NCBI GenBank assembly: GCA_036557225.1
Contig: DATBHX010000148.1
Span: 62,001 to 126,000, forward strand
DNA length: 64,000 nt
Source: Angelobacter sp036557225
GTDB lineage: Bacteria > Acidobacteriota > Terriglobia > Terriglobales > Acidobacteriaceae
Reading direction: 5' to 3'
In this document: piece by piece, positions 1 to 8,510 of the stretch
Position numbering within the stretch: the stretch's first letter is position 1
Layout: the number at the start of each line of letters is the position of its first letter
Program-made: the position numbers and the translations under genes
The notes under the pieces: generated by a model
Told to the model about the DNA's origin: nothing
What the model saw: the letters and a program-made list of their open reading frames with translations, nothing else
The model's database searches: none

Positions 1-1757
1 AATTTTCCCGGCACGTTGGCCAGAGCAGCGTTTAATGCATCGGCGGAAACGTAGTGCGCGTCCTTTCCTTCGCGCAGGCAGGAATTCAGGGCGGACACAG
101 CTGACTCGCGGGTCACGGCCAGCCGTTTCAGTACGTCCAGCCCGCGCGGATTCCATGTCCCCTTCCAGCTCTCTCCATCGCGAGTTTGTTTCTGGAACTT
201 CATGAAGTCCTGCCATAACAGGCGGGACTTGTCGATCGCTTCCAGAACAGGAATCTGGCGCCGGTCCGGATACTGCTCACGGAGAAATGCTCCCAGAGTG
301 TAAAGAAAATCGATTTGATGATCGAACAGACGCGCAAACCGTACGATCGGCGCGATACTCCTGAGAGCCTGCTGCAATGGCCGTTTTGGGGCGCGAACCA
401 CGGGGGCGTTACATCGATCTTTCGGTGCGCACCAGACGTCCTGATAGATGTCGTGATAAGAAATCACGGGAAAGCTCATGCCCTCCGGCATCTTTCCGAG
501 CTTTGCCGCGCTTTGCAAAAGGCTGGAAACAAGCTGGTTCAATTCCACGAAGCTGCCGGTTGGGTCTTTGGATTCAAGAAAGCCGTCTTCCAGGACCAGC
601 AAGCGCTCCAGCAGACCAATGAACGATTTCAATTCCTGATCCGGCGGAAGAAGGCGCAGATCGTGAACCATGGTCCTTTCCAGATGGCCTTCATCTGCAT
701 GCCACGGAGTAATCAGGTTCAGGAAGCCAAGGTCGATGAGCTCATCAAGACGCGCGGCGGTGTCGGTGAATGCAGCGTCTTCCGGGGCCTTGCCGGAAAG
801 AGCACAAACAAGTTCGCCGTATGGCATGGATCCGAGCGCAAGCAGCTTCTGTGCGCGATCTGCCAGGTCATCCGTCAGGGATATGCGAACGAGGCTTTCT
901 TTGTGGTAGAGAAGTTTGTTGTCTTGCGGGTCATGGCGATAGTGGCCGCCGCGCCGGAAGAGGAGCCGGCCATCCTGCATCGTGATCACGGAGTTGCTAA
1001 CGGCAACGGCGCATCTGTCGCGCCAGGGCCGGTAGCGCAGCAGCATGTCTCCACAGCGGTCAAACACATGCCGGCGCAGACGGACCAGAGACCGATGTGA
1101 CCAAGCCCCGGGAGCAAGTGTGAGAGAAGTTACGTCATCTTTGACATGACAAAGACCCACCGGAGTAAAGGTTGAGAATGGCGACAACTTGAGAGCCGCG
1201 CGGCTCACATATCTGAGCAGCGTGGACACCAGGCGCTTCTCACGGCGGCCATAGTCTTTCGGCCCTACTTGGCGCAGGCGACCTACCTCTTTGGCTACTA
1301 CGCCGCTGCTGACCGCGAGCCCGCAGGTGAACATCGGTTGATTCAAGACAGAGGCAAGCAGTTGCTGCTGGTCTGTTACAGCCTTTTCAAACGCTGCGGC
1401 AAACGCGAGCTTCGCGGCGCGGATCGTCCTCTCAGTCTCCACAACTTGGTTGGCTAGATTGCCGGCAGCGGCTTCCACGAGCCGCCATTCCGGTTTTTGC
1501 TGATACGCACTCAAGGAACGGCCGTTGTAACAGTCCCGTTTGACCGCCAGCAGGGCGTGTCGAACCTGCGGCTCCGCGCCATGGATCGCTGCGAAAAGCC
1601 GGTCTACCAGATCGTCACACTTCTTCCGGTAGGTCTTTTCCAATTCGTCAATACGGTCCAGTTGTTCAGATAAAGACGTTGCCAGGCCCTCGATAATGCT
1701 GCAGGAAAGGCCGCTCAGACGAGCGATGATGGGATCCTGTGCGCCGCGCAGGTTCAT
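1..1757 (-). CDS. LanB-type lantibiotic dehydratase, N-terminal part (runs off the window)
   Basis: The minus-strand frame is open from ATG 1757 to position 1, giving 585 codons with no stop, so the C-terminus lies outside the window. LanB proteins dehydrate Ser/Thr in precursor peptides by glutamyl-tRNA-dependent glutamylation followed by elimination. The recognisable segment lies around residues 185-210: RLVSTLLRYVSRAALKLSPF followed by STFTPVG, which matches the conserved basic and 'K-SPFSTF' stretch of the Lant_dehydr_N domain. The ATG overlaps the TGA of the upstream SpaB_C-like gene (ATGA), so the two are probably translationally coupled. Because a separate SpaB_C protein is encoded just upstream, this may be a split LanB, as in thiopeptide and goadsporin clusters. 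That depends on whether the missing C-terminus has its own elimination domain. Family call is firm; class is open. Confidence 0.85.
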   Translation of the reverse strand, partial: MNLRGAQDPIIARLSGLSCSIIEGLATSLSEQLDRIDELEKTYRKKCDDLVDRLFAAIHGAEPQVRHALLAVKRDCYNGRSLSAYQQKPEWRLVEAAAGNLANQVVETERTIRAAKLAFAAAFEKAVTDQQQLLASVLNQPMFTCGLAVSSGVVAKEVGRLRQVGPKDYGRREKRLVSTLLRYVSRAALKLSPFSTFTPVGLCHVKDDVTSLTLAPGAWSHRSLVRLRRHVFDRCGDMLLRYRPWRDRCAVAVSNSVITMQDGRLLFRRGGHYRHDPQDNKLLYHKESLVRISLTDDLADRAQKLLALGSMPYGELVCALSGKAPEDAAFTDTAARLDELIDLGFLNLITPWHADEGHLERTMVHDLRLLPPDQELKSFIGLLERLLVLEDGFLESKDPTGSFVELNQLVSSLLQSAAKLGKMPEGMSFPVISYHDIYQDVWCAPKDRCNAPVVRAPKRPLQQALRSIAPIVRFARLFDHQIDFLYTLGAFLREQYPDRRQIPVLEAIDKSRLLWQDFMKFQKQTRDGESWKGTWNPRGLDVLKRLAVTRESAVSALNSCLREGKDAHYVSADALNAALANVPGK

Positions 1758-2764
1758 ATCGCTCTCCTCACATTTCCTGCTTCAGCCGAAATGCTGATCG
1801 GCGGAAGCTCTACGCTGGCGAGCAGCAGGTGGTGAACGAACGCCTCTTGCAGCGGAGGCATGCCAACCTGGTTCGCAAGACCATGCAAGATCTTGAACGT
1901 AGGCGGGAATGTCACATCATCAGTGAATGGGTCGAGGTCATATTCCTTACGTCCTTGAAATCCGCTGATATAAGAAGCGAATTCGCCCAACGCAACCGGC
2001 CAAGGACCGGCAGGCGTGTGAGAGAGCATCTGTTCTCCGATGTTGTGAAATTCTTCCAGCGCGGCAGACATGGACGCGGCTTTTTCTTCGAAGTGGCGCA
2101 GCAACTGCTGCTCTCTTGCCGTCTCAGCGACAAAAAACCGGAGAAGCCAATCGCGGTGATAACGCAGATATGAAGCTGCCGCAGAATCAGAACTCAAGCG
2201 AAGGCCGGCCAATGCGGGAAGCAGCGCATGGAGCAGCAGTTTTTGCCGGTCCGCAAGTGAGTCCAGTGAGCCCGCCGCAAGCGCGCCGAGCATAAGATCG
2301 CAGCCGCGGGCAAGACAATCGCAGGCGAGCGCCGTGAAAGAATCGTCCATGAACCACGGCTTCATCCCGAATGTCACGTGGCTGCGCTGGTAAGTCGTCC
2401 AGACCATCGTGCGGTCAGGAAATTCGGTTTCTGCTTTATCTTCCAGATCGATTGGAGGAAGCGAAGACTTGCTGATCCGTGGAGCGGCCGGCGACTGATC
2501 GTGCAGAGACTTAAAGTAGACATCCGTATGGTGGGTCAGCGCCTGCTTCAACTCGTCAGCGAAAGCAGGGGCCGCGTGGACGCGTACCTTAAGATGCTGG
2601 CCTCCGCGGCTGTATCGGACGAGCCACATATAACTTTCCCCGGAGATCTGCTGCATGTCGTGCCAGGACGGAACCATCACGCGGCGCAAGACGTCGTCCA
2701 GCAAGCCGCTGGCATAAATGTTGGCCGTGATCAACGGGTCTGGATATGTCGTTCTCATCGGCAA
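1754..2764 (-). CDS. SpaB_C-like thiopeptide-type bacteriocin biosynthesis protein
   Basis: 336 residues. The N-terminal part has a Trp-rich segment (SYMWLVRYSRGG at about 45-56) followed by GQHLKVRVHAAP, the 'HLR-R' signature of SpaB_C / 'thiopeptide-type bacteriocin biosynthesis' proteins. Family members either eliminate glutamate from glutamylated Ser/Thr (split LanB) or act as pyridine synthases in thiopeptides. The start is TTG 2764, seven bases after AAGGAG; ATG 2758 is the alternative but sits 13 bases from that site. It begins 18 bp after the LanC-like gene and overlaps the LanB start by four bases, so the three genes form one unit. The LanC neighbour argues for glutamate elimination rather than pyridine formation, but this is inference. 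Confidence 0.8.
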   Translation of the reverse strand: MPMRTTYPDPLITANIYASGLLDDVLRRVMVPSWHDMQQISGESYMWLVRYSRGGQHLKVRVHAAPAFADELKQALTHHTDVYFKSLHDQSPAAPRISKSSLPPIDLEDKAETEFPDRTMVWTTYQRSHVTFGMKPWFMDDSFTALACDCLARGCDLMLGALAAGSLDSLADRQKLLLHALLPALAGLRLSSDSAAASYLRYHRDWLLRFFVAETAREQQLLRHFEEKAASMSAALEEFHNIGEQMLSHTPAGPWPVALGEFASYISGFQGRKEYDLDPFTDDVTFPPTFKILHGLANQVGMPPLQEAFVHHLLLASVELPPISISAEAGNVRRAI

Positions 2765-2782
2765 AAGCGGTCTCCTTACGAC

Positions 2783-4114
2783 TCAACGATCGCAACCCAA
2801 AAGCAAAATGCAGGGAAATGCATTCGCGTTCAGCAGACGAAGCAGCGTGTAACCCACCCCGGCAATGCCACGGAAAAATGCCGGGTTGAACGAGGTCATG
2901 GTCTGATCCGCGCCGCTCTGCATCGATGCCATCAAGCTGAAGCTGGGCGTTGTTCGCGCGAATACCTTGTGCACAAGAGCCAGGCTGTCCTGAATCAGTT
3001 CGGGACGATCAAGCAAGCGGCCGGCGGTGTACAGGATTTCAACGCGCGCGAAATTGCCGCAGCAGACGTCATCCATCGGGTACTCAGGAAGCTGCCGGGT
3101 AATCGTCAGAGCTTCTTCAAGATCGTCGCGGACTTCAGGTGAGCCGCTATCAATCAGGCAGCGCAACCGGCCAAGCGCGATGCCCGGAGCTCCGTGGCAC
3201 CAGGCAGCGTGTTGCAGCAGCCGGTTGAAACGAGGATCAAACCATTTCTTTGCATCCTGGTTGTAAAGGTTGCGCTCGAATGCGAATCCTTCGCACGATG
3301 CCGCCCGGAACTCCTGGTTGCCGGTAAGGCGATAGAGTTGCCACAGCGCGCATGCCGATCCCGCGGCTCCGTGAGCAAAGCCAGAGATTGGAGGACGATT
3401 GACTCCCGGCCAGGCACGCGGCCCATTTTGATAAGGCGCCCTTTTGTCCAGAAGGCGCTGGCCGCAAATCAACGCCCGATCCATCGCCATGGCACGGGCG
3501 GGCTCCGGAATCGCTCTTTCGTTACAAAATGCCAGTAAAGCAAGCAAGGTCCCCGCACAGCCACTGACAACGTCGAGCCGCTCGTCGCATTCAATTCGAT
3601 GAGGAAGGACGAGCCGGACGGCAGCCGTCGCCGCATCGATCAATTCCGGAGCCTCCAGCCAGTCAGCCAGTCTGGCGAAGATATAAGGCAGGCCTCCAGC
3701 CCCCTCAAGTCCGCCAATGGCGATTGCCCGCTGGCCTATTGCGGGATCATTCGCCAACTTCTCCAGCCTGGATTTGAGCGGAGCGATAGCGCCAAGCGCG
3801 AGTTGCCGTGCTTCTTCAACTCTTGTGGCTCGATAGTATGCGGCGAGAAAGAGAGCTATTCCGCTACTACCTGCATAGATATGTGGCCCCAGTAGGATAG
3901 GAGGTGCATTTGGCTCGGCGGGAAAACTCCAGGAAGCTATGTCATCTTCGCGAACAATGGCATGGTTTTTAATTTGAACAAAAATGTTATCGAGCGTCGA
4001 TGCGATGCTACATCGCAAGGAGTCGTCCAGAATTGTATAGCGCTCGCAAGAATTATCTTGCAAAGCTCCATTCGCATGCGGCATCGGGGGTAACGCTGCA
4101 GACGCAAAACTCAT
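2783..4114 (-). CDS. LanC-like lanthionine cyclase with CCG zinc motif
   Basis: 443 residues from ATG 4114; a TTG at 4174 would add 20 residues. LanC enzymes bind zinc and add Cys thiols to dehydro-residues to form (methyl)lanthionine. Expected landmarks are present in order: FAHGAAGSACALW near 270, AAWCHGAPGIALG (first Cys zinc ligand) near 325, and DDVCCGNFARVEIL near 375. The last normally reads CHG; here it is CCG, the three-Cys zinc environment described for the substrate-tolerant ProcM-type LanM cyclases. The protein is free-standing rather than fused to a dehydratase. No good ribosome-binding site is visible before ATG 4114. The only precursor in the window has no Cys, so the substrate of this cyclase is not visible here. 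Confidence 0.85.
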   Translation of the reverse strand: MSFASAALPPMPHANGALQDNSCERYTILDDSLRCSIASTLDNIFVQIKNHAIVREDDIASWSFPAEPNAPPILLGPHIYAGSSGIALFLAAYYRATRVEEARQLALGAIAPLKSRLEKLANDPAIGQRAIAIGGLEGAGGLPYIFARLADWLEAPELIDAATAAVRLVLPHRIECDERLDVVSGCAGTLLALLAFCNERAIPEPARAMAMDRALICGQRLLDKRAPYQNGPRAWPGVNRPPISGFAHGAAGSACALWQLYRLTGNQEFRAASCEGFAFERNLYNQDAKKWFDPRFNRLLQHAAWCHGAPGIALGRLRCLIDSGSPEVRDDLEEALTITRQLPEYPMDDVCCGNFARVEILYTAGRLLDRPELIQDSLALVHKVFARTTPSFSLMASMQSGADQTMTSFNPAFFRGIAGVGYTLLRLLNANAFPCILLLGCDR

Positions 4115-4303
4115 TGTGAGATACCGAGAGATAGTTGCTGATTGCCAGGCGATAAACGCTAATTCCGCGAGCAAGAACTTAAAAACCGCCTTAGGCCAAA
4201 GGCATAGATTAATTGTTGATGCTTGCGAAGAAATATCTGAGACGCCGCGCGACTCTATCCAAACAACGGCAGCAGCTTACAAGTGGCTTAGAAATAGAGT
4301 CAA

Positions 4304-4318
4304 GCACCAAAATGGAAC
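4304..4318. promoter_or_regulatory. Palindromic motif copy, candidate activator site
   Basis: GCACCAAAATGGAAC matches 13 of 15 positions of the perfect palindrome at 22038-22052. It lies about 190 bp upstream of the LanC ATG. No GG-N10-GC promoter at the right distance was found for this copy, so its role is less clear than that of the copies at 4663 and 22038. Confidence 0.4.
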
Positions 4319-4495
4319 TAGTAGATAAGGAACGATGGCAATAACTATAGCTAAATTTTCAAAACACGAAAAAATCAAACCACAGAATGAAGGTGAGTTG
4401 CTTCAGCTGCTGAACGATTAAGCGCATGGTAAGTCGTTATCAAGCCTTGTTTAACCATTGATTATTGGAGCCTCTTAATCACCGATCATTCCGAA

Positions 4496-4511
4496 AGCAG
4501 AAACTGAGCCG
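4496..4511 (-). promoter_or_regulatory. Candidate sigma-54 (-24/-12) promoter for the LanC unit
   Basis: The minus strand reads CGGCTCAGTTTCTGCT, with GG and GC separated by exactly ten bases as sigma-54 requires. It keeps GGC and TGCT of the TGGCAC-N5-TTGC(A/T) consensus but lacks the leading T. A palindromic motif copy (4663-4677) is centred about 160 bp upstream, a normal distance for a bacterial enhancer-binding protein. The same arrangement occurs upstream of the TolC-like gene. Confidence 0.45.
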
Positions 4512-4573
4512 GACAGATTGCACATAGAATGCAACAGGTTCTGGCGTAGCAGAATTATCCTCAAGCGTGGGAG

Positions 4574-5185
4574 CTAGGTGTTTTTTTGTGCTAGAAGACG
4601 AACTACTCTTGCTGATCCCTGATGCATAGGTCCTTCATCCAGGCATACTATCTCTTCTGAGCGTTCCAAAATGGAAAGAGTATGGAAGTCAGAGCGCAAA
4701 AGCGAGCAGGAATAAAAGGTTGTTGCCACTGCAGCGGAGGCACCGGCGTGGGTGCAATGAAAGGCTTCCAGGACCAATAGGCCTCCCGGTTTAAGGCCGG
4801 CAACGATGTTGCCATGCACCATAGCCCTATGCTCAGGCTGCAGGTGCAGATAGACGGCAGCAACTACGTCAAACCTACTTTGAGGCCACCGCCATCGTAA
4901 CAGATCGCAGCATTCATGTTCGAGAGAGACGTGGTTCAAGGCGGCGAGACGTTTTGATTTCTCAACCGCGGCAGGCGAACTATCGACTGAAGTCGTATAG
5001 AGGCCCTGACAAGCGAGCCAGACTCCATTGCGACCTTCTCCATCACCGATCGCCAGTGCCCGCATGCCTGGTTTTAACCGTGGTTGTTGTGCAATCAGAT
5101 ACGAATTGGGGCGCGTGCCATAAACATACTCCGGGTTGCGATAGAGTCGCTCCCAGTAAGCTTCATCGCTCGCCGATTGCTTCAA
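4574..5185 (-). CDS. SAM-dependent methyltransferase (class I, TehB-like)
   Basis: 203 residues. The start of the Rossmann fold is seen at about 37-50 (GMRALAIGDGEGRNGVWLA, motif I variant), then the acidic end of strand 2 (TTSVDSS near 65) and FDVVAAVYLHLQ near 105 (motif II region). A C-terminal GLKPGGLLVLEAF stretch follows, typical of small-molecule methyltransferases. It resembles the tellurite-resistance TehB group; the true substrate is unknown. The ATG overlaps the stop of the aspartic protease gene by four bases, so it is the last gene of the radical SAM/protease/methyltransferase unit. Methylation of the peptide product, or a housekeeping role, are both possible. A palindromic motif copy lies inside the gene. 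Confidence 0.8.
   Translation of the reverse strand: MKQSASDEAYWERLYRNPEYVYGTRPNSYLIAQQPRLKPGMRALAIGDGEGRNGVWLACQGLYTTSVDSSPAAVEKSKRLAALNHVSLEHECCDLLRWRWPQSRFDVVAAVYLHLQPEHRAMVHGNIVAGLKPGGLLVLEAFHCTHAGASAAVATTFYSCSLLRSDFHTLSILERSEEIVCLDEGPMHQGSARVVRLLAQKNT
4663..4677. promoter_or_regulatory. Palindromic motif copy, candidate upstream activator site
   Basis: GTTCCAAAATGGAAA matches 14 of 15 positions of the perfect palindrome at 22038-22052. It sits in the 3' part of the methyltransferase gene. Its centre is about 160 bp upstream of the sigma-54-like element at 4496-4511, almost the same spacing as for the TolC-like promoter (about 156 bp). Confidence 0.5.
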
Positions 5186-6408
5186 TTGGCCCGTCCCTGC
5201 ACATGCAGGCGCATGGCGTTGAAATCGATGGTGACAGGCGCAGCCGGTTGCAATGCGTCAACGCCCACGCGGCCGAAGAGCCAGCGGCTGTTGGGAGTAG
5301 TTACCTGCGTCAAAACATAAGCAGGCCGGACAAGGAGCGACTGATCGCCGAGATGAAGATTTACCTCAGGCAGCTGAAGATGTGGGAACTCGGCACTACC
5401 GCTTATGCCATCGACAAAGCTGCTTCCGTAGCTTGCCGATTGGTTCATCATGGCAGGAAAGCGCTGCGCAAATGGCGGCCATAGCACCGTGCTGGCACTG
5501 CCGGTGTCGATCACGACGCTGGCGGGATCATCGCCTACGGTTGTGTTGGCGATCAGATCTGTTCCGTCAAAGCTAAGATTTGCTTTGGAAGAATAGGATT
5601 GTGAAGACGCAAAGCCGAAGGAGAATGTTGCATCGCGGCTCCAGCGCATCGTGCGCAGGGCCAGCAGCACGGGCAAGCCTAAAGCCACTCGATAGCCCGC
5701 AGGAAATGGCAACCGATCGTCCTTCACTACGAGAAGTACAACATGCTTGATACAAAACCGGCCAAGCCCCAGTTGGCTGGCCATGGCTACACCAAAATCA
5801 GACTGAGTTCCCGTGGCGCCATAGATCTGCAACGTACGCGGTCCCAGCCAGTGGATCTGCATTCCCAGGTGAGCTGCATCTGACTCGCTAATAAGTGAAA
5901 TGCTGGCTCCGCTATCGGGCATAGCGTGGCAGCTCACTCCATTGATGGAAACTGGAAGAAAGAGATTTCCGTCGACCATGTTGTACGGCAGCTCAGACGG
6001 CCCGCTCGACGAGACGACTTGCGATGGGTACTCAGCCAGCGTGGAAAAAAGCTGCCGTGCACTTTCAACGGTGAAGTTTCCTGGCCGCAAGAGGGCCATC
6101 GCTCTCAGGTGCTTTACAACTTTGCGATAGACGCCTCGCCTGAGATACATCCACATCAGAAGCTTATGCGCGTGGTACCACTCTGAAGCATACGTGTTGG
6201 ATTCAAGAAGCGTGAATTCAGACTTGCAGGGCTCCAGCTGGTCGAAGACACACGCGACGGCGCCCCTATAGAAGCTGCCGGCACTTTCGTTTTCGTGAAC
6301 GGCATCTCGCAACTGAAACCATAAATGGCTGCAGTAGAGCCGTGACAATTCACTGCGACGGTGCAGCGAAGTGCCAGAAACACTCGTTGTCGCACTGGCG
6401 GCAACCAT
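5182..6408 (-). CDS. Double retropepsin-like aspartic protease
   Basis: 408 residues. Two aspartyl-protease repeats are seen: PDSGASISLI near residue 175 and VIDTGSASTVLWP near 315. Each has the catalytic Asp-Ser/Thr-Gly followed by the hydrophobic stretch of the retropepsin/gag-asp family. Having both in one chain suggests a self-contained pseudo-dimeric active site. The first 150 residues are an unrecognised helical region. The start is the ATG overlapping the radical SAM stop (TGATG at 6406-6410), and the stop overlaps the methyltransferase start, so the three are coupled. Its place in a RiPP unit makes a role in peptide trimming plausible, although the C39 exporter already provides leader cleavage. 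No signal peptide is visible, which suggests a cytoplasmic location. Confidence 0.75.
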   Translation of the reverse strand: MVAASATTSVSGTSLHRRSELSRLYCSHLWFQLRDAVHENESAGSFYRGAVACVFDQLEPCKSEFTLLESNTYASEWYHAHKLLMWMYLRRGVYRKVVKHLRAMALLRPGNFTVESARQLFSTLAEYPSQVVSSSGPSELPYNMVDGNLFLPVSINGVSCHAMPDSGASISLISESDAAHLGMQIHWLGPRTLQIYGATGTQSDFGVAMASQLGLGRFCIKHVVLLVVKDDRLPFPAGYRVALGLPVLLALRTMRWSRDATFSFGFASSQSYSSKANLSFDGTDLIANTTVGDDPASVVIDTGSASTVLWPPFAQRFPAMMNQSASYGSSFVDGISGSAEFPHLQLPEVNLHLGDQSLLVRPAYVLTQVTTPNSRWLFGRVGVDALQPAAPVTIDFNAMRLHVQGRAN

Positions 6409-8381
6409 CAATTTGCTCCAACGGCAGCCTGCTCCTGCTCGGCGACGGAAACAGACGCGACTGGCAGAGCAGTTCTCTTTCGTACTGCCAGCGCAAGATA
6501 CCGATCGTTTTCCCTGTACAGCAAGTTCTGAAGAACCAGCTGATCCAGCCAAAGATCGAGAGAATGCTGGCTGACTGCGCTCCCAAAATGATGGTTCATC
6601 ATTTCTACAATCGCCTGCCGGGAGCGTGATTGGTCGCAAAACAGATAAAGAGCACTGACATGCTGATTCAAACAGACGCGCCTGTATTCCGGTGCGGCAC
6701 CGGAAGTTCGCGGCCGATTGTCATGAATGACGATGTAGTTGGGGCCTTTCTCATAATGGCAGAAGACCTGCCGGCTCCTCCATTGTTTTTCCCACGTTTG
6801 CCAGGCTTCCAGCGCCGGACGGATTGCTTCCTGTGGTTCGAGTCGCTTGTCCCATTCCCCGGCAAAATAGTAGGCAATGTTTTCCAGATTGACCCGCGAT
6901 GGAGGAAAGATGAAACGATAGAGATCAATCGGCTGCAAGCTCAGGCCAAACTTTTCTCTCTCAAAATGATAAGGGCTGAAGCGCTCAAAGATTACCTGCT
7001 GAACATTGGACGGAGGCTGTAGATGGCCGAGCAGGCGGAAAATATCCGGCAATTCGGAATAGACATCGCGGCCTTCGCCAGGAAAACCAAACAAAATGTT
7101 GTAGAGCGGAGCAATTTCATATTCGAAGCACCACTTTAGAAGCTGGATATTTTGTATGGCGGTGATTCCCTTGCGCATGAGCCGTAAAACGCCGGAATTC
7201 AGGCTTTCAATCCCCGGCTGGATTTCCCGCACGCCGGCTGCGCGAAGAAGTTCCAGCTGTTTGCGGCTCAAATTGGCTTTGACCTCATAAAAAAGACTGA
7301 GGTCCACATCCATTTCTGCCAGCCTGGGCAGTAGTTGAGAGAAATATTCCGTGGCAAGGATGTTGTCGGTGGCGGAAAAGGTAAGGCATTGATGCTCTGC
7401 GGCCAGGGACGTGATTTCCGAGCAGACCCGGCCGGCATCCTTTCGGCGAAACGCCATTGCTGTGCCGTTCAGGCCGCAAAAGGTGCAGTGGTGTTTGGCG
7501 CCCCACCAGCAGCCCCGTGAAGATTCAAAGTAGAGCCGCAGTTTCATCTTTTTCTTAAAGCCTGCCTGTTCCAGCGCGGCAATGTAGTCAGAATAATCCG
7601 GCGATGGCGAATCGTTGAGATCGGCGATCGGCCTGGCATCGTGATCTCCGGGAAAAATTTGCTGCTCCCTGCGCATGGATACGCCAGGCACTCTGTCTCC
7701 GCAACAGCCATGGGCAATGTGGTCCAGCAGAGCAGGGAAGCTTTCCTCTGCTTCGCCGTGGACCACATAGTCGATCCAGGGAAAGGCGCGCATGAATTCC
7801 ACGCCCATGGCGGAGTCCACGTTGGCGCCGCCAAAAATAATCGGCGTCGCAGGCGAGCGTTCTTTGATGCGCTTCGCCAGTGCAAGGGAAGAAAGCGACT
7901 GCGCAAACGTCGTGGTAAAGCCGACTGCCATGTACTTGTTCCAATCGATGTTGCTCATGCATTCGTCCATGAAGCGGGGGACATAGTCGGCAGCGATTCT
8001 GGCGCACATCTCTTCTGAACCTGCCATATCTTTGAGCATTTCAGCCAGTTCAGATGCTGAAGGATCGGCTTTGAGCTCTTCCCAGCGATTGTTGAGCTCG
8101 CCCAGGCCGGTTCGTCCAAAAAGAAGCTGCGAGAAGAACCATTCCGGATGAAAGAAGCTGCGATCCGAAATTTGTTCGTACAGGCGCAAACCCAAATACT
8201 CAGCAAAGCGGATATTCAAGAAGTGCAAGTCGGGAGCATATCCGGCGCGGGCGACACACTGTTTCAGGATCGCCAGAGCAAGCGACGGTTTCAACACAGA
8301 ACCCCATGGCATACATACCAGCGCTACACGAATCTTGTTGTCGAGAGGCGAAGGTTGCGGCGCTCGATGGGTGCTACTCAA
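6408..8381 (-). CDS. B12-binding radical SAM RiPP maturase (rSAM_ocin_1 / TIGR03975-like)
   Basis: 657 residues. Order of parts: N-terminal cobalamin-binding-type Rossmann domain (VALVCMPWGS near 20; VGFTTTFAQS and IIFGGANVDS further on), then the radical SAM core with RGCWWGAKHHCTFCGLNG near 295-312. This spaced Cys motif (C-x7-C-x2-C) is characteristic of 'RiPP maturation radical SAM protein 1'. The C-terminal 80 residues (around ALYLFCDQSRSRQAIVEMM) look like a PqqD-type peptide-recognition element. Family members are predicted C-methyltransferases acting on NHLP/Nif11 precursors. The start is set at TTG 8381, six bases after AAGGAG; an in-frame TTG at 8402 is less likely. It is the first gene of a coupled three-gene unit. 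The target residue in the precursor is not known. Confidence 0.88.
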   Translation of the reverse strand: MSSTHRAPQPSPLDNKIRVALVCMPWGSVLKPSLALAILKQCVARAGYAPDLHFLNIRFAEYLGLRLYEQISDRSFFHPEWFFSQLLFGRTGLGELNNRWEELKADPSASELAEMLKDMAGSEEMCARIAADYVPRFMDECMSNIDWNKYMAVGFTTTFAQSLSSLALAKRIKERSPATPIIFGGANVDSAMGVEFMRAFPWIDYVVHGEAEESFPALLDHIAHGCCGDRVPGVSMRREQQIFPGDHDARPIADLNDSPSPDYSDYIAALEQAGFKKKMKLRLYFESSRGCWWGAKHHCTFCGLNGTAMAFRRKDAGRVCSEITSLAAEHQCLTFSATDNILATEYFSQLLPRLAEMDVDLSLFYEVKANLSRKQLELLRAAGVREIQPGIESLNSGVLRLMRKGITAIQNIQLLKWCFEYEIAPLYNILFGFPGEGRDVYSELPDIFRLLGHLQPPSNVQQVIFERFSPYHFEREKFGLSLQPIDLYRFIFPPSRVNLENIAYYFAGEWDKRLEPQEAIRPALEAWQTWEKQWRSRQVFCHYEKGPNYIVIHDNRPRTSGAAPEYRRVCLNQHVSALYLFCDQSRSRQAIVEMMNHHFGSAVSQHSLDLWLDQLVLQNLLYRENDRYLALAVRKRTALPVASVSVAEQEQAAVGAN

Positions 8382-8510
8382 GCAGCTCTCCTTGAGATAC
8401 AAGCGGGTTCATTAAGGCGGAAGGTGTCGCATCACGCTGATGATGGATGCGAAGATAAAGCTCCAGCGCGCTAAAATAGCACGGCCATTTAGTACAGGCA
8501 AGCTATCGCT

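Larger units (their letters stand above)
4115..4573. other. 459-bp gap upstream of the LanC/SpaB_C/LanB unit
   Basis: AT-rich compared with its surroundings and without a convincing gene. It holds one copy of the palindromic motif (4304-4318) and a sigma-54-like GG-N10-GC element (4496-4511, minus). If transcription starts near 4485, the lanC leader is about 370 nt, long enough for a small precursor or an RNA element. On the minus strand only a 27-codon frame (4458-4375) without a ribosome-binding site is present. On the plus strand a 28-codon frame (4335-4421) follows a weak AAGG. Neither has an NHLP or Nif11 leader or a Gly-Gly site. Confidence 0.6.

Noticed and set aside
315..1100. 261-codon plus-strand open frame
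   Set aside because: It runs antisense to the LanB dehydratase frame, whose translation shows clear family motifs; the plus-strand product matches nothing and lacks a ribosome-binding site.
2783..4174. Longer LanC starting at TTG 4174
   Set aside because: No ribosome-binding site before the TTG, and the extra 20 residues are not expected for the family; ATG 4114 preferred.
4335..4421. 28-codon plus-strand frame starting MAITIAKFSKHEK
   Set aside because: Only a weak AAGG precedes it, and it has no leader motif, Gly-Gly site or Cys. Kept only as a note for the gap upstream of the LanC unit.
4375..4458. 27-codon minus-strand frame in the presumed LanC leader as a hidden precursor
   Set aside because: No ribosome-binding site, no Cys and no recognisable leader; the length is expected by chance.
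8382..8510. Sigma-54 promoter for the B12 radical SAM unit
   Set aside because: Despite the palindrome copy at 8513, no GG-N10-GC element with consensus flanks was found on the minus strand.
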